NCBI GenBank assembly: GCA_045594645.1
Contig: JAZNYY010000045.1
Coordinates: 1 to 64,000, forward strand
Source: Fimenecus sp045594645
GTDB taxonomy: Bacteria > Bacillota > Clostridia > Oscillospirales > Acutalibacteraceae
DNA length: 64,000 nucleotides
Reading direction: 5' to 3'
Position numbers and translations under genes: made by a program. A model generated the notes under the pieces. It did no database searches and was not told where the DNA came from. It saw only the letters and a program-made list of their open reading frames with translations. Below are positions 25,139 to 33,879 of the stretch, in pieces; position 1 is the stretch's first letter, and each line of letters starts with the position of its first letter.

Positions 25139-26265
25139 TGGCTAATAACGAAAATTCACCACGCAGACTTAAAGGATATTATCCTTTCTCAAAAAAATAT
25201 CCGTCACGACGCGGTAATCAAGCTATAAGCGAGAGTCGTCGTACACAAAAAAGAGAACGCAACAAGAGAATTCTTTTCTGCGTTCTTTTGGTGTGCCTTT
25301 TTGTATTTACCTTTATTTTTGCTAAATTTATTCATAATCTTATTACCCGACCTCTGCCCGAGCCCGAGCAGAACACTCCCCCCGTAATTTCAACCGATAA
25401 TATCGGCACAGTTCGTGCAATTCATATTGAAAACGAAGTTTTAGAAGAGATTTCAGATTTGTCAGAAGCACTTGACGAGGCAAAGCAGAACGGATTTAAT
25501 GCTGTTATGCTCGATTTTAAAACACAAGAGGGTTATCTCACTTATAATTCTGACGAATTAAGTGTTAAGAATAATCTTAATAAAATCGATAATGTTATAA
25601 TCGAAAAAATTAAGTCAGAGGGCTTTATGCTTGTGGGCAGAATTTTCTGCTTTGAAGATACTGTCGCACCACAGCGCATAAACGCTTATATTTATGAAGA
25701 CATTGAAAAAACTAAAATATGGTTTGATAATTCTGCAATTTCTGGTGGCAGAGTGTGGCTCGACCCCACAAGCACCCGCGCACAGAATTACATTTGCGAA
25801 ATAATTGAGGAAGTAACCGAAATGGGTGCTGACTGTATTTATCTTGAGTCCGTTCAGTTCCCCGTAGCAGATAAAAATGTAAAGCCCGTTTATACGGCAG
25901 ATGACACCACACTCAACCGTAACTCTGTGCTTTTGCAATTCATTGAAAAAGCAGTTGACGCAGCCGACCGTTGTCCTATAATAATCGGCGTTTCGTATGA
26001 GGGTGCAGTTGGCGGAAACGCTGAAAAATGGGGCGGAACACTTTTCGACACCGCCGCGGCAGTTTGCTCACCTATGATTTCTGTGCTCGAGGGCAGTGAT
26101 TATGTTGAGTTCGTTGCAGATTCATATATCGTTATGAATGACAATGCAAAAAACAATTTCTCGACTCTAAAAATTATTCCAACGGTCAAAAATCAACCCG
26201 AAGACATAGAATTTTACGAAAAATTGGCTGAAAGTAAGGCAGATAGCTATATAATTGTGCCTTGA
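25138..26265 (+). CDS. Membrane-anchored glycoside-hydrolase-like protein (DUF4015-like)
   Basis: The 375-residue protein has a basic cytoplasmic N-terminus (about 1-42, with RRLKGYYPFSKKYPSRRG), one transmembrane helix (about 43-64), a proline linker and an outside domain. The domain begins GTVRAIHIENEVL and includes NAVMLDFKTQEGYLTYN, MLVGRIFCFEDTVAP and GGRVWLDPTSTRAQNYICEI, the arrangement of DUF4015 putative glycoside hydrolases (barrel fold). The TTG-less ATG overlaps the RnfA-like stop. Catalytic acids cannot be fixed. A cell-wall polysaccharide substrate is a reasonable guess; no partner in the pathway is visible. It closes the Rnf-like operon; a promoter for efp follows. Confidence 0.7.
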   Translation: MANNENSPRRLKGYYPFSKKYPSRRGNQAISESRRTQKRERNKRILFCVLLVCLFVFTFIFAKFIHNLITRPLPEPEQNTPPVISTDNIGTVRAIHIENEVLEEISDLSEALDEAKQNGFNAVMLDFKTQEGYLTYNSDELSVKNNLNKIDNVIIEKIKSEGFMLVGRIFCFEDTVAPQRINAYIYEDIEKTKIWFDNSAISGGRVWLDPTSTRAQNYICEIIEEVTEMGADCIYLESVQFPVADKNVKPVYTADDTTLNRNSVLLQFIEKAVDAADRCPIIIGVSYEGAVGGNAEKWGGTLFDTAAAVCSPMISVLEGSDYVEFVADSYIVMNDNAKNNFSTLKIIPTVKNQPEDIEFYEKLAESKADSYIIVP

Positions 26266-26279
26266 TTTTACAAAAAGAC

Positions 26280-26308
26280 TTGAAATACAATGAATTTTAT
26301 TGTATTAT
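26280..26308 (+). promoter_or_regulatory. Promoter for efp
   Basis: TTGAAA at 26280-26285, 17 bases, TATTAT at 26303-26308. An ACGGAGG ribosome site at about 26330 leads to ATG 26346. Confidence 0.65.
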
Positions 26309-26345
26309 TTATAGTGACTAAAAAACAAACGGAGGTATATTACCT

Positions 26346-26903
26346 ATGGTATCAGCAGGTGATTTCAGAAACGGCGTAACTTTTGAGATGGATGGCAATG
26401 TTTATCAAATCGTTGAATTCCAGCATGTTAAACCCGGTAAGGGCGCTGCTTTCGTAAGAGCTAAAATTAAGAATGTTATTTCAGGCGGTGTTGTTGAAAG
26501 AACTTTCAACCCAACTGAAAAATATCCCACTGCTTATATTGAGAGAAAGGATATGGAATATTCTTACAATGACAGTGGTCTTTACTACTTTATGGACCAA
26601 GAAACTTATGACCTTGTGCCCATTAACGAGTCAGATTTAGGCGACAACTTCAAGTTCGTAAAAGAAAATATGGTTTGTAAGGTGCTTTCTTACAAGGGCA
26701 ATGTTTTCGGCGTTGAGCCCCCAACATTCGTAACTCTTCAGGTTGCACATACTGACCCCGGCTTTAAGGGTGACACAGCAACAAACGCTACAAAGCCCGC
26801 AACTCTTGAAACAGGCGCAGAAATCAAAGTTCCTCTCTTCATTGACGAGGGCGAAATGATTAATGTTGATACTCGTACAGGCGAGTATATGTCAAGAGCA
26901 TAA
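26346..26903 (+). CDS. efp: Translation elongation factor P
   Basis: The 185-residue protein has the three beta-barrel domains of EF-P: KOW-like N-terminal (MVSAGDFRNGVTFEMDGNVY), central OB, and C-terminal OB ending VDTRTGEYMSRA. It rescues ribosomes stalled on polyproline. The tip loop of domain I reads VKPGKGAAFVR, so a Lys is present at the modification position, as in Firmicutes that attach aminopentanol or leave it bare. The length is typical. The gene is 80 bp behind the Rnf-like operon with its own promoter and 43 bp ahead of the Cys-rich gene. Confidence 0.97.
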   Translation: MVSAGDFRNGVTFEMDGNVYQIVEFQHVKPGKGAAFVRAKIKNVISGGVVERTFNPTEKYPTAYIERKDMEYSYNDSGLYYFMDQETYDLVPINESDLGDNFKFVKENMVCKVLSYKGNVFGVEPPTFVTLQVAHTDPGFKGDTATNATKPATLETGAEIKVPLFIDEGEMINVDTRTGEYMSRA

Positions 26904-26946
26904 TTTTTGCTGATTAAGTTAAACTATACTTAACGGAGGAATAAAA

Positions 26947-27384
26947 ATGATGACAGTAACAGAAAAAGTAGCATATCTTAAGGGTCTTGTTGAAGGTCTT
27001 GACTTTGACAAGGACGATAAAGAAACAAAGGTTATTAATGCAGTTCTTGATGTTCTTGAGGACCTTGCTCTCACAGTAAGCGACCTTGATGACGAAATGG
27101 AGCTTGTTACAGAACAGCTTGACGCTGTTGACGAAGATTTGGCAGACCTCGAAGAAATCTTCTATGACGAGTGCGATGACTGTGATTGCGATGATGATTG
27201 CGATTGCTGTGATTGTGACGACGAGATGTATGAGGTTGAGTGCCCTGCTTGTGGCGAAATGATTTATTTTGACGAAGAAATCATTCTCGACGGCGAGGCA
27301 GAATGCCCCAACTGTGGCGAAGTTCTTGAATTCGATTGCGAATGCGATTGTGAAGACTGCTGCGATTGTGACGAAGAAGAATAA
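26947..27384 (+). CDS. CD1247-like acidic protein with zinc ribbon and Cys/Asp-rich segments
   Basis: The 145-residue protein has an N-terminal helical domain (about 1-70) beginning TVTEKVAYLKGLVEGLDFD, matching the N-terminal domain of clostridial CD1247-type proteins, whose role is unknown. The second half holds 17 Cys: a zinc ribbon CPAC...CPNC with 17 residues between, flanked on both sides by CD/DC/DCC runs. The protein has almost no basic residues after position 30. ACGGAGGAATAAAA precedes ATG 26947. It ends just ahead of a strong terminator and is likely co-transcribed with efp. Metal storage or sensing is possible but unproven. Confidence 0.75.
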   Translation: MMTVTEKVAYLKGLVEGLDFDKDDKETKVINAVLDVLEDLALTVSDLDDEMELVTEQLDAVDEDLADLEEIFYDECDDCDCDDDCDCCDCDDEMYEVECPACGEMIYFDEEIILDGEAECPNCGEVLEFDCECDCEDCCDCDEEE

Positions 27385-27406
27385 TTCTTCAGTTAACCCA
27401 AAATTA

Positions 27407-27436
27407 ACGGACTACCAAATCGGTAGTCCGTTTTTT
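27407..27436 (+). terminator. Rho-independent terminator after the zinc-ribbon gene
   Basis: ACGGACTACC-AAATC-GGTAGTCCGT is a 10-bp stem followed by TTTTT, 23 bp after the stop. Confidence 0.92.
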
Positions 27437-27483
27437 GTTTGATAAATTGGGGTTTGTCTATCTCTTTTATAGAGTTTATTCTC

Positions 27484-27611
27484 GGCTCCCCTGAAAGGGG
27501 AGCTGGCAAATGCGTAGCATTTGACTGAGGGGTTTGTTCGTTTTATATCTTACTAAATGAGGTGTTTTTCATAACCCCTCTGTCACTTCGTGACATCTCC
27601 CCTTTCAGGGG
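27484..27611. repeat. Palindromic intergenic repeat, family A copy 5, in a 332-bp gap
   Basis: GGCTCCCCTGAAAGGGGAGC, GCAAATGCGTAGCATTTG and ACTGAGGGGTT are mirrored by AACCCCTCTGTCACTTCGTGACA and CTCCCCTTTCAGGGGAG. The gap 27385-27716 otherwise holds a terminator at its start and a promoter at its end. Confidence 0.78.
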
Positions 27612-27668
27612 AGACAAGAAATGGCATCGTATCAATGAGTTACACAAATTCAAATTTGTATATTCTTA

Positions 27669-27697
27669 TTGCAAACGCGATTATAAAATGCTACAAT
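27669..27697 (+). promoter_or_regulatory. Candidate promoter for the 300-residue membrane protein gene
   Basis: TTGCAA at 27669-27674, 17 bases, TACAAT at 27692-27697, 19 bp before the ATG. The ribosome site ATGAGGTG lies between; this would give a short leader. Confidence 0.55.
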
Positions 27698-27716
27698 TTA
27701 CCTATGAGGTGATTTT

Positions 27717-28619
27717 ATGACCGACAATAAGAAAATGATGAAGGTTTACACAGTTATTTTATCAGTAGTTGCCGCGATTTACGGACTCTGGATGGCAATT
27801 TTTATGGGTTGGGACCAATACGGATTTGTTGACCCTGAACCCTATATGAATTTGCCTGCCGAAGAATTCATTGCTATGTTCGACGGTGTTTTACAAGCAG
27901 AAATGTATCCGTCACCCTTGGTATATTGGCTTTGGGTAATCGGTTCAACTGCCCTTTTGGTGCTTTATGCGGTGTTTATCAAAAAAATTCTTTTCGCTGA
28001 AAAGCTCGGCAAGGGTATAACTGCGTTTTGTATGATAAACTTAATCGTGGGCTTTGTGTTTATTACTTGGTACGGTTTTTTCGATTTTCCGCACCAGTTC
28101 GGCAACATTTTAACCGATGTTACTGCAAGTATGCTTGGACTTCGCTATCCGTGGCACTTTAAAATGTGGGGTGTATTCGCAAGTCTTTCGATTTTCACAA
28201 ACACACTTTATATGTACAGAAAGAACAATTATCAAGGCAAAGCCGGTGTTATTGTAACATCACTTGGTTGTGCATCAATTTTTGTAACAATCAATGTGCC
28301 GTCTGCGGGGCTTGACCTTGTAATGACTCCTCGATGCCTCGGACATTGGGCAACAGCTTTGATTTTTGCATTTTTAGGTGCGGCAGGCGTGATTATATTC
28401 CTTTTACATAAATGTAAAGAAAAAGATAAAAAGTATATAGTTGCAACAATAATTTTCGTTGCAATTCTCGCCCTTATGCTTGTGCTTTTAGTAACCGTCG
28501 GCAAGAGTGCTTTTATTGAAAATCTGCCAATGTGGGTTGCATATGCACTATTGTTTATAATAAACTTTACTTCATTCTTTGATAAGAAAGAAATTAAAGA
28601 AACCGCAACAGTATTATAA
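27717..28619 (+). CDS. Multi-pass membrane protein of unknown function
   Basis: The 300-residue protein has about eight hydrophobic segments. The first is near residues 9-27; a polar loop (YGFVDPEPYMNLPAEEF) follows and may face outside. Mid-protein motifs FDFPHQFGNILTD and LRYPWHFKMWGV are rich in aromatic and His residues and may form a binding site. I do not recognise the family. It is a single gene between two terminators with identical stems. GAGGTG precedes the ATG. Confidence 0.7.
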   Translation: MTDNKKMMKVYTVILSVVAAIYGLWMAIFMGWDQYGFVDPEPYMNLPAEEFIAMFDGVLQAEMYPSPLVYWLWVIGSTALLVLYAVFIKKILFAEKLGKGITAFCMINLIVGFVFITWYGFFDFPHQFGNILTDVTASMLGLRYPWHFKMWGVFASLSIFTNTLYMYRKNNYQGKAGVIVTSLGCASIFVTINVPSAGLDLVMTPRCLGHWATALIFAFLGAAGVIIFLLHKCKEKDKKYIVATIIFVAILALMLVLLVTVGKSAFIENLPMWVAYALLFIINFTSFFDKKEIKETATVL

Positions 28620-28631
28620 TTCCAAAAAATT

Positions 28632-28660
28632 ACGGACTACCGATTGGTAGTCCGTTTTTG
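28632..28660. terminator. Bidirectional terminator between convergent genes
   Basis: ACGGACTACC-GATT-GGTAGTCCGT followed by TTTTTG; A-rich on the other side, so it can serve both the membrane-protein gene and mrp. The stem equals that of the terminator at 27407. Confidence 0.9.
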
Positions 28661-28664
28661 TTTT

Positions 28665-29480
<816 letters not shown>

Positions 29481-29516
29481 TACTATTACCTCTTTCTTAA
29501 AGGTTGCCGATGAACT

Positions 29517-29644
29517 CGGCTCCCCTGAAAGGGGAGCTGTCTGCGGAGCAGACTGAGGGGTTATTCGACGACCCGTTATTTTTTCTTATATTGAATCCCT
29601 CCACCATCTTCGATGGTCCCCCTCCCTTTGACAAGGGAGGCTTT
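29517..29644. repeat. Palindromic intergenic repeat, family A copy 6
   Basis: GGCTCCCCTGAAAGGGGAGC, GTCTGCGGAGCAGAC and TGAGGGGTT, then AATCCCTCC, ACCATCTTCGATGGT and CCCTCCCTTTGACAAGGGAGGC. It fills the mnmE-mrp gap and also carries GACGACCCG, a piece of family B. Confidence 0.78.
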
Positions 29645-29652
29645 AAAAGGGT

Positions 29653-31014
29653 TTATTTACCCACACAAAACTGTGCGAATATTTCATTAACAACCAATTC
29701 GGTTGCCTTTTCGCCCGTTAAAATCATAAGATTTTCAACTGCACTGTCAAGGCAAACCGTAACTGCGTCCATTGTCATACCGAAATTCAAAGCATTGTCG
29801 GCATCGCGCAAGGCATCAAGAGCTTTTTTACAGCAGTCGCACTGACGCTCGTTAACAATTGCGGTGGCTGAAGTATCAAAATCTGCCGTGCCCAAAAGCT
29901 CTTCGATTGCATTTGAAAGCTCTGCTTTACCCTCGCCGGTTTTAGCTGAGATAAAAACTGTCTGCGGGAAATTTTTCTCAATTTCACCATTTAGATAATT
30001 TTTGTCTGTGTCAATTTTATTGACAATTCCTATTGCCTTTTTGCCCTTGCAAAGTTCAATTAATCGTTTGTCCTGCTCGTTTAATTCTCGGCTTGCGTCA
30101 AAAACTGCAAGCACAAGCTCGGCATTTTCAAGTCTTTTTACTGCACGGTCAACACCGATACTCTCAACAATATCATCAGTTTCGCGTACACCCGCCGTAT
30201 CTGCAAGACGAAGTGTAATTCCGCCCACATTGACGGTGTCTTCAACAACATCACGGGTTGTACCCGCAATTTCAGTTACAATTGATTTTTCCGTGCCCGA
30301 AAGCAAATTCATAAGGGTAGATTTACCGACATTTGGGCAACCCACAATGGCGGTGTCAACACCCTCCATTATAATTTGTCCCTTACCGAAGTCATTTATT
30401 AACTTCTCAAGGCTTAAAATACTCTCGTCAATGTGTTCTTTTAAGTTGTTTTCGCTCAAATCTTCAATTTCTTCATAGGGGTAATCCACCCACGCAGAAA
30501 GAAGCGCCATATCATAAACCAATTTATCGGTTATTTTCTTGATTTCTTTGAAAAGTCTGCCCTCAAGCACACCAAGGGCAATTTTTTCTGCCTGCTCACC
30601 CTGAGCAGAAATAATATTCATAACGGATTCAGCACTTGTCAAATCCATTTTGCCGTTTAAAAAGGCGCGTTTAGTAAATTCGCCTGCCTCAGCAGGCACT
30701 GCACCCGCGTCAAGTACAGCTTTAAGCACCTTATCGGTAACGAAAAGTCCGCCGTGACAAGAAATCTCAACAACATCTTCACCCGTATAGCTTTTTGGCG
30801 CTCTGAAAAGCAAAGCCACAACATTATCGATATTGCCGTTTTTATCAATTGCTCTTCCGTAAAGTGCAGAGTAACCGTCAATTTCACAAAGCTTTTTATT
30901 ATTGAATGAGAAAAAAATTTTATCACCGATTTCGATTGCGTTTTCGCCCGAAATTCTTACAACACCAATACCTCCGGGGGCTCTGCCCGTTGAAATTGCC
31001 GCGATTGTGCTCAT
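29653..31014 (-). CDS. mnmE: tRNA modification GTPase MnmE
   Basis: The 453-residue protein has an N-terminal tetrahydrofolate-binding domain (AISTGRAPGGIGVVRISG), a helical domain and an inserted G domain with GCPNVGKSTLMN, DTAGVRE and NKID, ending with the C-terminal Cys signature around FAQFCVGK. With MnmG it installs cmnm5 at the wobble uridine of tRNAs. It begins four bases inside tadA (ATGA overlap), so both wobble-modifying enzymes are coupled. In Bacillus mnmE lies between jag and mnmG; here it is on the opposite side of the origin. Confidence 0.97.
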   Translation of the reverse strand: MSTIAAISTGRAPGGIGVVRISGENAIEIGDKIFFSFNNKKLCEIDGYSALYGRAIDKNGNIDNVVALLFRAPKSYTGEDVVEISCHGGLFVTDKVLKAVLDAGAVPAEAGEFTKRAFLNGKMDLTSAESVMNIISAQGEQAEKIALGVLEGRLFKEIKKITDKLVYDMALLSAWVDYPYEEIEDLSENNLKEHIDESILSLEKLINDFGKGQIIMEGVDTAIVGCPNVGKSTLMNLLSGTEKSIVTEIAGTTRDVVEDTVNVGGITLRLADTAGVRETDDIVESIGVDRAVKRLENAELVLAVFDASRELNEQDKRLIELCKGKKAIGIVNKIDTDKNYLNGEIEKNFPQTVFISAKTGEGKAELSNAIEELLGTADFDTSATAIVNERQCDCCKKALDALRDADNALNFGMTMDAVTVCLDSAVENLMILTGEKATELVVNEIFAQFCVGK

Positions 31015-31478
31015 TTTTCCTCACCCGCTTTCTTTTTTCTTAAATCTTTAAAAAACGATGAAAGTATTTCGGCACACTCCTCACCCATAATTCCGCCCTC
31101 ATAGAGTGGCTTATGGGTAAAATTCATATCAAAAAGCTGTGCTGCCGAAACGACAGCACCGTTTTTTTCGTCTTTTGCACCAAAATACACATTTTTAATT
31201 CTTGAATTTATAATTGCTCCCGCACACATAGGGCACGGCTCTAAAGTGACATACATATCACATTTCCAGAGTCGCCAACCGCCCAAATTTTTGCAGGCAT
31301 CATTAATTGCCTCAATTTCTGCGTGATGAAGTGCATTTTTCACGGTTTCTCTGCGATTTCTGCCCTCGCCCACAATTTTACCGTCGCACACAACAATTGC
31401 GCCAACGGGAACCTCGCCCTCATCTGCTGAAAGACGGGCGAGATTTAAGGCATATTTCATAAAGTCAAGCTTGTCCAT
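31011..31478 (-). CDS. tadA: tRNA-specific adenosine-34 deaminase
   Basis: The 155-residue zinc enzyme converts adenosine to inosine at position 34 of tRNA-Arg(ACG). The catalytic set is HAEIEAI (His and Glu) and PCPMCAGA (two Cys ligands), with the family stretch GGWRLWKCDMYVTLEPC. It lies 2 bp behind the CPBP protease gene and overlaps mnmE by four bases. Length is normal. No clear ribosome site is seen before ATG 31478, so coupling to the upstream gene is likely. Confidence 0.95.
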   Translation of the reverse strand: MDKLDFMKYALNLARLSADEGEVPVGAIVVCDGKIVGEGRNRRETVKNALHHAEIEAINDACKNLGGWRLWKCDMYVTLEPCPMCAGAIINSRIKNVYFGAKDEKNGAVVSAAQLFDMNFTHKPLYEGGIMGEECAEILSSFFKDLRKKKAGEEK

Positions 31479-31480
31479 AG

Positions 31481-32548
31481 TTAAAATTTAATAGTTCCTA
31501 TTGTCTGGAACAGTAAAAATACAATTGCAATAATCATTGGTACATTAAAAAACAAAGTTGAAAATTTCTCACCTGTTTTAAGTGTATCAACACCTTTTTT
31601 CAAGGGGGTTTTATAATTCATCTGAAAGTAAATCAGACCGCCCACAACACCGGAAATCACAAATAATCCTAAAAGAATAACTGAAACTATTCCACCTGCA
31701 GTTTCTCCGCCGTTATCAAAGGCAATCATAACAAGAACTGAATAGAAATTGTTTATGAAATGAAGAATTATTGACGGCCAGAGGCTACCCGTTGCAATTG
31801 CAAGGTAACCCATAAATAAACCTGCAACAACTGTGTAAGGAATCTGCACCATATTACCGTGCATAATACCGAAAATTAGTGCTGATGCCACAATTGCGAA
31901 TTTGTCACCAAATCGGCGTAAGGGTTGCATAATTATTCCTCGCACAACAACCTCTTCAAGAACGGCAGGCAACACAGCAATTGAAAGAACTGCAATAAAA
32001 ATACCCTCTGCACCCATAATTTTCGGGTCCTCAACACCTGTTGTAAAGGTTATTCCCAACATTTCTTGAATAATTGTTGAGATAAAATTAATTGCAAGCG
32101 TTGAAAAAAGCATCAACGGTACACAAAGCATTGTAAGTGACACTGCAGCTTTTCGGTTATAGGTTGTGCCCATTGGCAAAATTCCTGCAATTTTCTTCTT
32201 TTTAAGCACCCCATATGCAATAACAAAGGGAACTAGAATGAATAAAACCGAAGCAACGACTTGATATGCCATAGACACATTGGCGTCATTGTAAAGAAGC
32301 TCAAGCTTTGGGAAAAAACTTGAAAGTAAGCCGATTATAACTGCCACAATTGAGGCAAGAGCAGTAAAGCAAATTATACCAAAGCCAAACCAATTACCCA
32401 TAGTTTTGAGTATTTTTTTATCGTTTTTCTTTTGCTGTTGCTTCTGATATTGCTCGTTATAATAATTGTAATAGGGGGCATTGTATCCGCCATATGCACC
32501 CTGACCCCATCCGCCAAACTGACCGTTAGGATTATAATTGATATCCAT
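31481..32548 (-). CDS. CPBP family intramembrane metalloprotease
   Basis: The 355-residue protein has a Tyr/Asn/Gly-rich cytoplasmic N-terminus (about 1-40) and about eight transmembrane helices. The Abi/CPBP motifs are present: VLEEVVVRGII (EExxxR), FGIMHGNMVQIPYT and ILHFINNFYS. Such proteases process prenylated or bacteriocin-type peptides and can mediate self-immunity; the substrate here is unknown. GGAGATTTTTA precedes ATG 32548, 23 bp after the LCP gene. Operon: LCP-CPBP-tadA-mnmE. Confidence 0.9.
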   Translation of the reverse strand: MDINYNPNGQFGGWGQGAYGGYNAPYYNYYNEQYQKQQQKKNDKKILKTMGNWFGFGIICFTALASIVAVIIGLLSSFFPKLELLYNDANVSMAYQVVASVLFILVPFVIAYGVLKKKKIAGILPMGTTYNRKAAVSLTMLCVPLMLFSTLAINFISTIIQEMLGITFTTGVEDPKIMGAEGIFIAVLSIAVLPAVLEEVVVRGIIMQPLRRFGDKFAIVASALIFGIMHGNMVQIPYTVVAGLFMGYLAIATGSLWPSIILHFINNFYSVLVMIAFDNGGETAGGIVSVILLGLFVISGVVGGLIYFQMNYKTPLKKGVDTLKTGEKFSTLFFNVPMIIAIVFLLFQTIGTIKF

Positions 32549-32571
32549 TAAAAATCTCCTTAAAATGTCAG

Positions 32572-33786
32572 TTAATTATCAGTTGTTTTCCTTGAAACAT
32601 AACCGCCCACAACTGTGATTGCGGTTTTTCTTTCTTCGGGAAGATTAATATTTGTATCTCCATAAAGCTCAAGCTGAAGCTTCTGTGCTGCAAGAGGATA
32701 GTCAACAACCCAAATCCAAGCAGTTGAGCGAGAAGAATATCCATAGCGTGTGTCGGGAGTGGGCATTGTAATTTCTGAAATCTCAAACTTAGCCCAACCG
32801 CCTGAAACAGCCTGTGCAGCATATGAGAGAATAGCTTTTTGGCTTATATTTGTTCTTACATTTGCAAGAATAACATCTGCAACCTCGTTGATTTCTGAAA
32901 GAGATGCGTCAAGACACTTTTCAATAAGGGCATTGATTACCTGACGCTGACGGGCAACACGGCTTACATCACCATCGGAGTCTGTTTTTCTTACTCGGCT
33001 GAAATGAAGAGCCTGCTCACCATCAAGAAGAACATTTTCACCTGATTTGATTTTGTTGTTCTTTAAATCACCGTTATTAAGATGATTTGCAACATAAGCC
33101 GGCACATCAACCTCAACACCGCCAAGAACATCAATAACCTGTCTGAAAGAATCAAAATCAACAAGCACATAACCGTCAATCTCTATCTTATAGTCGTTTT
33201 CAATTGTTTCAACAAGATATGCAGGTCCACCGTTTGCACAAGCCGCATTGAGCTTTGCATAACGGTCAAACTGGTCCATATAAGTATAACTGTCACGCAT
33301 AAAAGACACCAGTTTGATTTTCTTATTTTCCTTGTCAATGGAGACCATAATCATTGCATCGGTATTGCCTTTATCAGTTATGTTTACTCTTTTGTCATCT
33401 TCAGCCGATGCATCACTACCAATAAGAAGAACATTGATAATGTTTTTATTACTCATTTTATCGCCACCATTGGTAGCCCAGTTTTTAAGGATTTCTCTGA
33501 AATCCTTACCTGTTGCGTCATCCATTTCTGCAAAGTCGATGGTTTCGTCCTCTTTTTCCACAAATTCCTGAGTGGGATTAATTGTTGTGGAGTCATCTTC
33601 AACAATGTCAATAAGACTGAATTTATGAATTATAAATCCACCAACCACAAGCACAATTACAAGAAAAAGTGAAATAATGGGAAGAAGAATTAAAAGTGCC
33701 TTTTTCTTTCTTTTCTTCTTTTTCTCTTCAGGTGTCATTTCACCAATTTCAGTCATTTCAGTTAATTCTTTCTCGTTGTCTTTCAT
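32572..33786 (-). CDS. LytR-CpsA-Psr (LCP) family wall polymer ligase
   Basis: The 404-residue protein has a short cytoplasmic start with a KKKKRKKK cluster, one transmembrane helix (about 32-52) and an outside LCP domain: VLLIGSDASAEDD, NTDAMIMVSID, FMRDSYTYMDQFDRYAKLNAA, LDGEQALHFSRVRKTD and DVSRVARQRQVINAL. These Arg and Asp residues hold the polyprenyl-phosphate. LCP enzymes attach teichoic acid or capsule chains to peptidoglycan. It leads the operon that continues to mnmE, and sits 79 bp behind gyrA. Confidence 0.93.
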   Translation of the reverse strand: MKDNEKELTEMTEIGEMTPEEKKKKRKKKALLILLPIISLFLVIVLVVGGFIIHKFSLIDIVEDDSTTINPTQEFVEKEDETIDFAEMDDATGKDFREILKNWATNGGDKMSNKNIINVLLIGSDASAEDDKRVNITDKGNTDAMIMVSIDKENKKIKLVSFMRDSYTYMDQFDRYAKLNAACANGGPAYLVETIENDYKIEIDGYVLVDFDSFRQVIDVLGGVEVDVPAYVANHLNNGDLKNNKIKSGENVLLDGEQALHFSRVRKTDSDGDVSRVARQRQVINALIEKCLDASLSEINEVADVILANVRTNISQKAILSYAAQAVSGGWAKFEISEITMPTPDTRYGYSSRSTAWIWVVDYPLAAQKLQLELYGDTNINLPEERKTAITVVGGYVSRKTTDN

Positions 33787-33857
33787 AATATCTTTCCTTT
33801 CACAAACAGAAAAAATTACGCCATATCCTCAATATTTAAACGGTTCAAAGACCCTAA

Positions 33858-33879
33858 AGGTCACATTATTCTGTGACCT
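33858..33879 (-). terminator. Hairpin overlapping the end of gyrA
   Basis: AGGTCACA-TTATTC-TGTGACCT is a perfect 8-bp stem that spans the gyrA stop. On the minus strand only a short TTTAGGG run follows, so termination would be weak. Confidence 0.4.
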
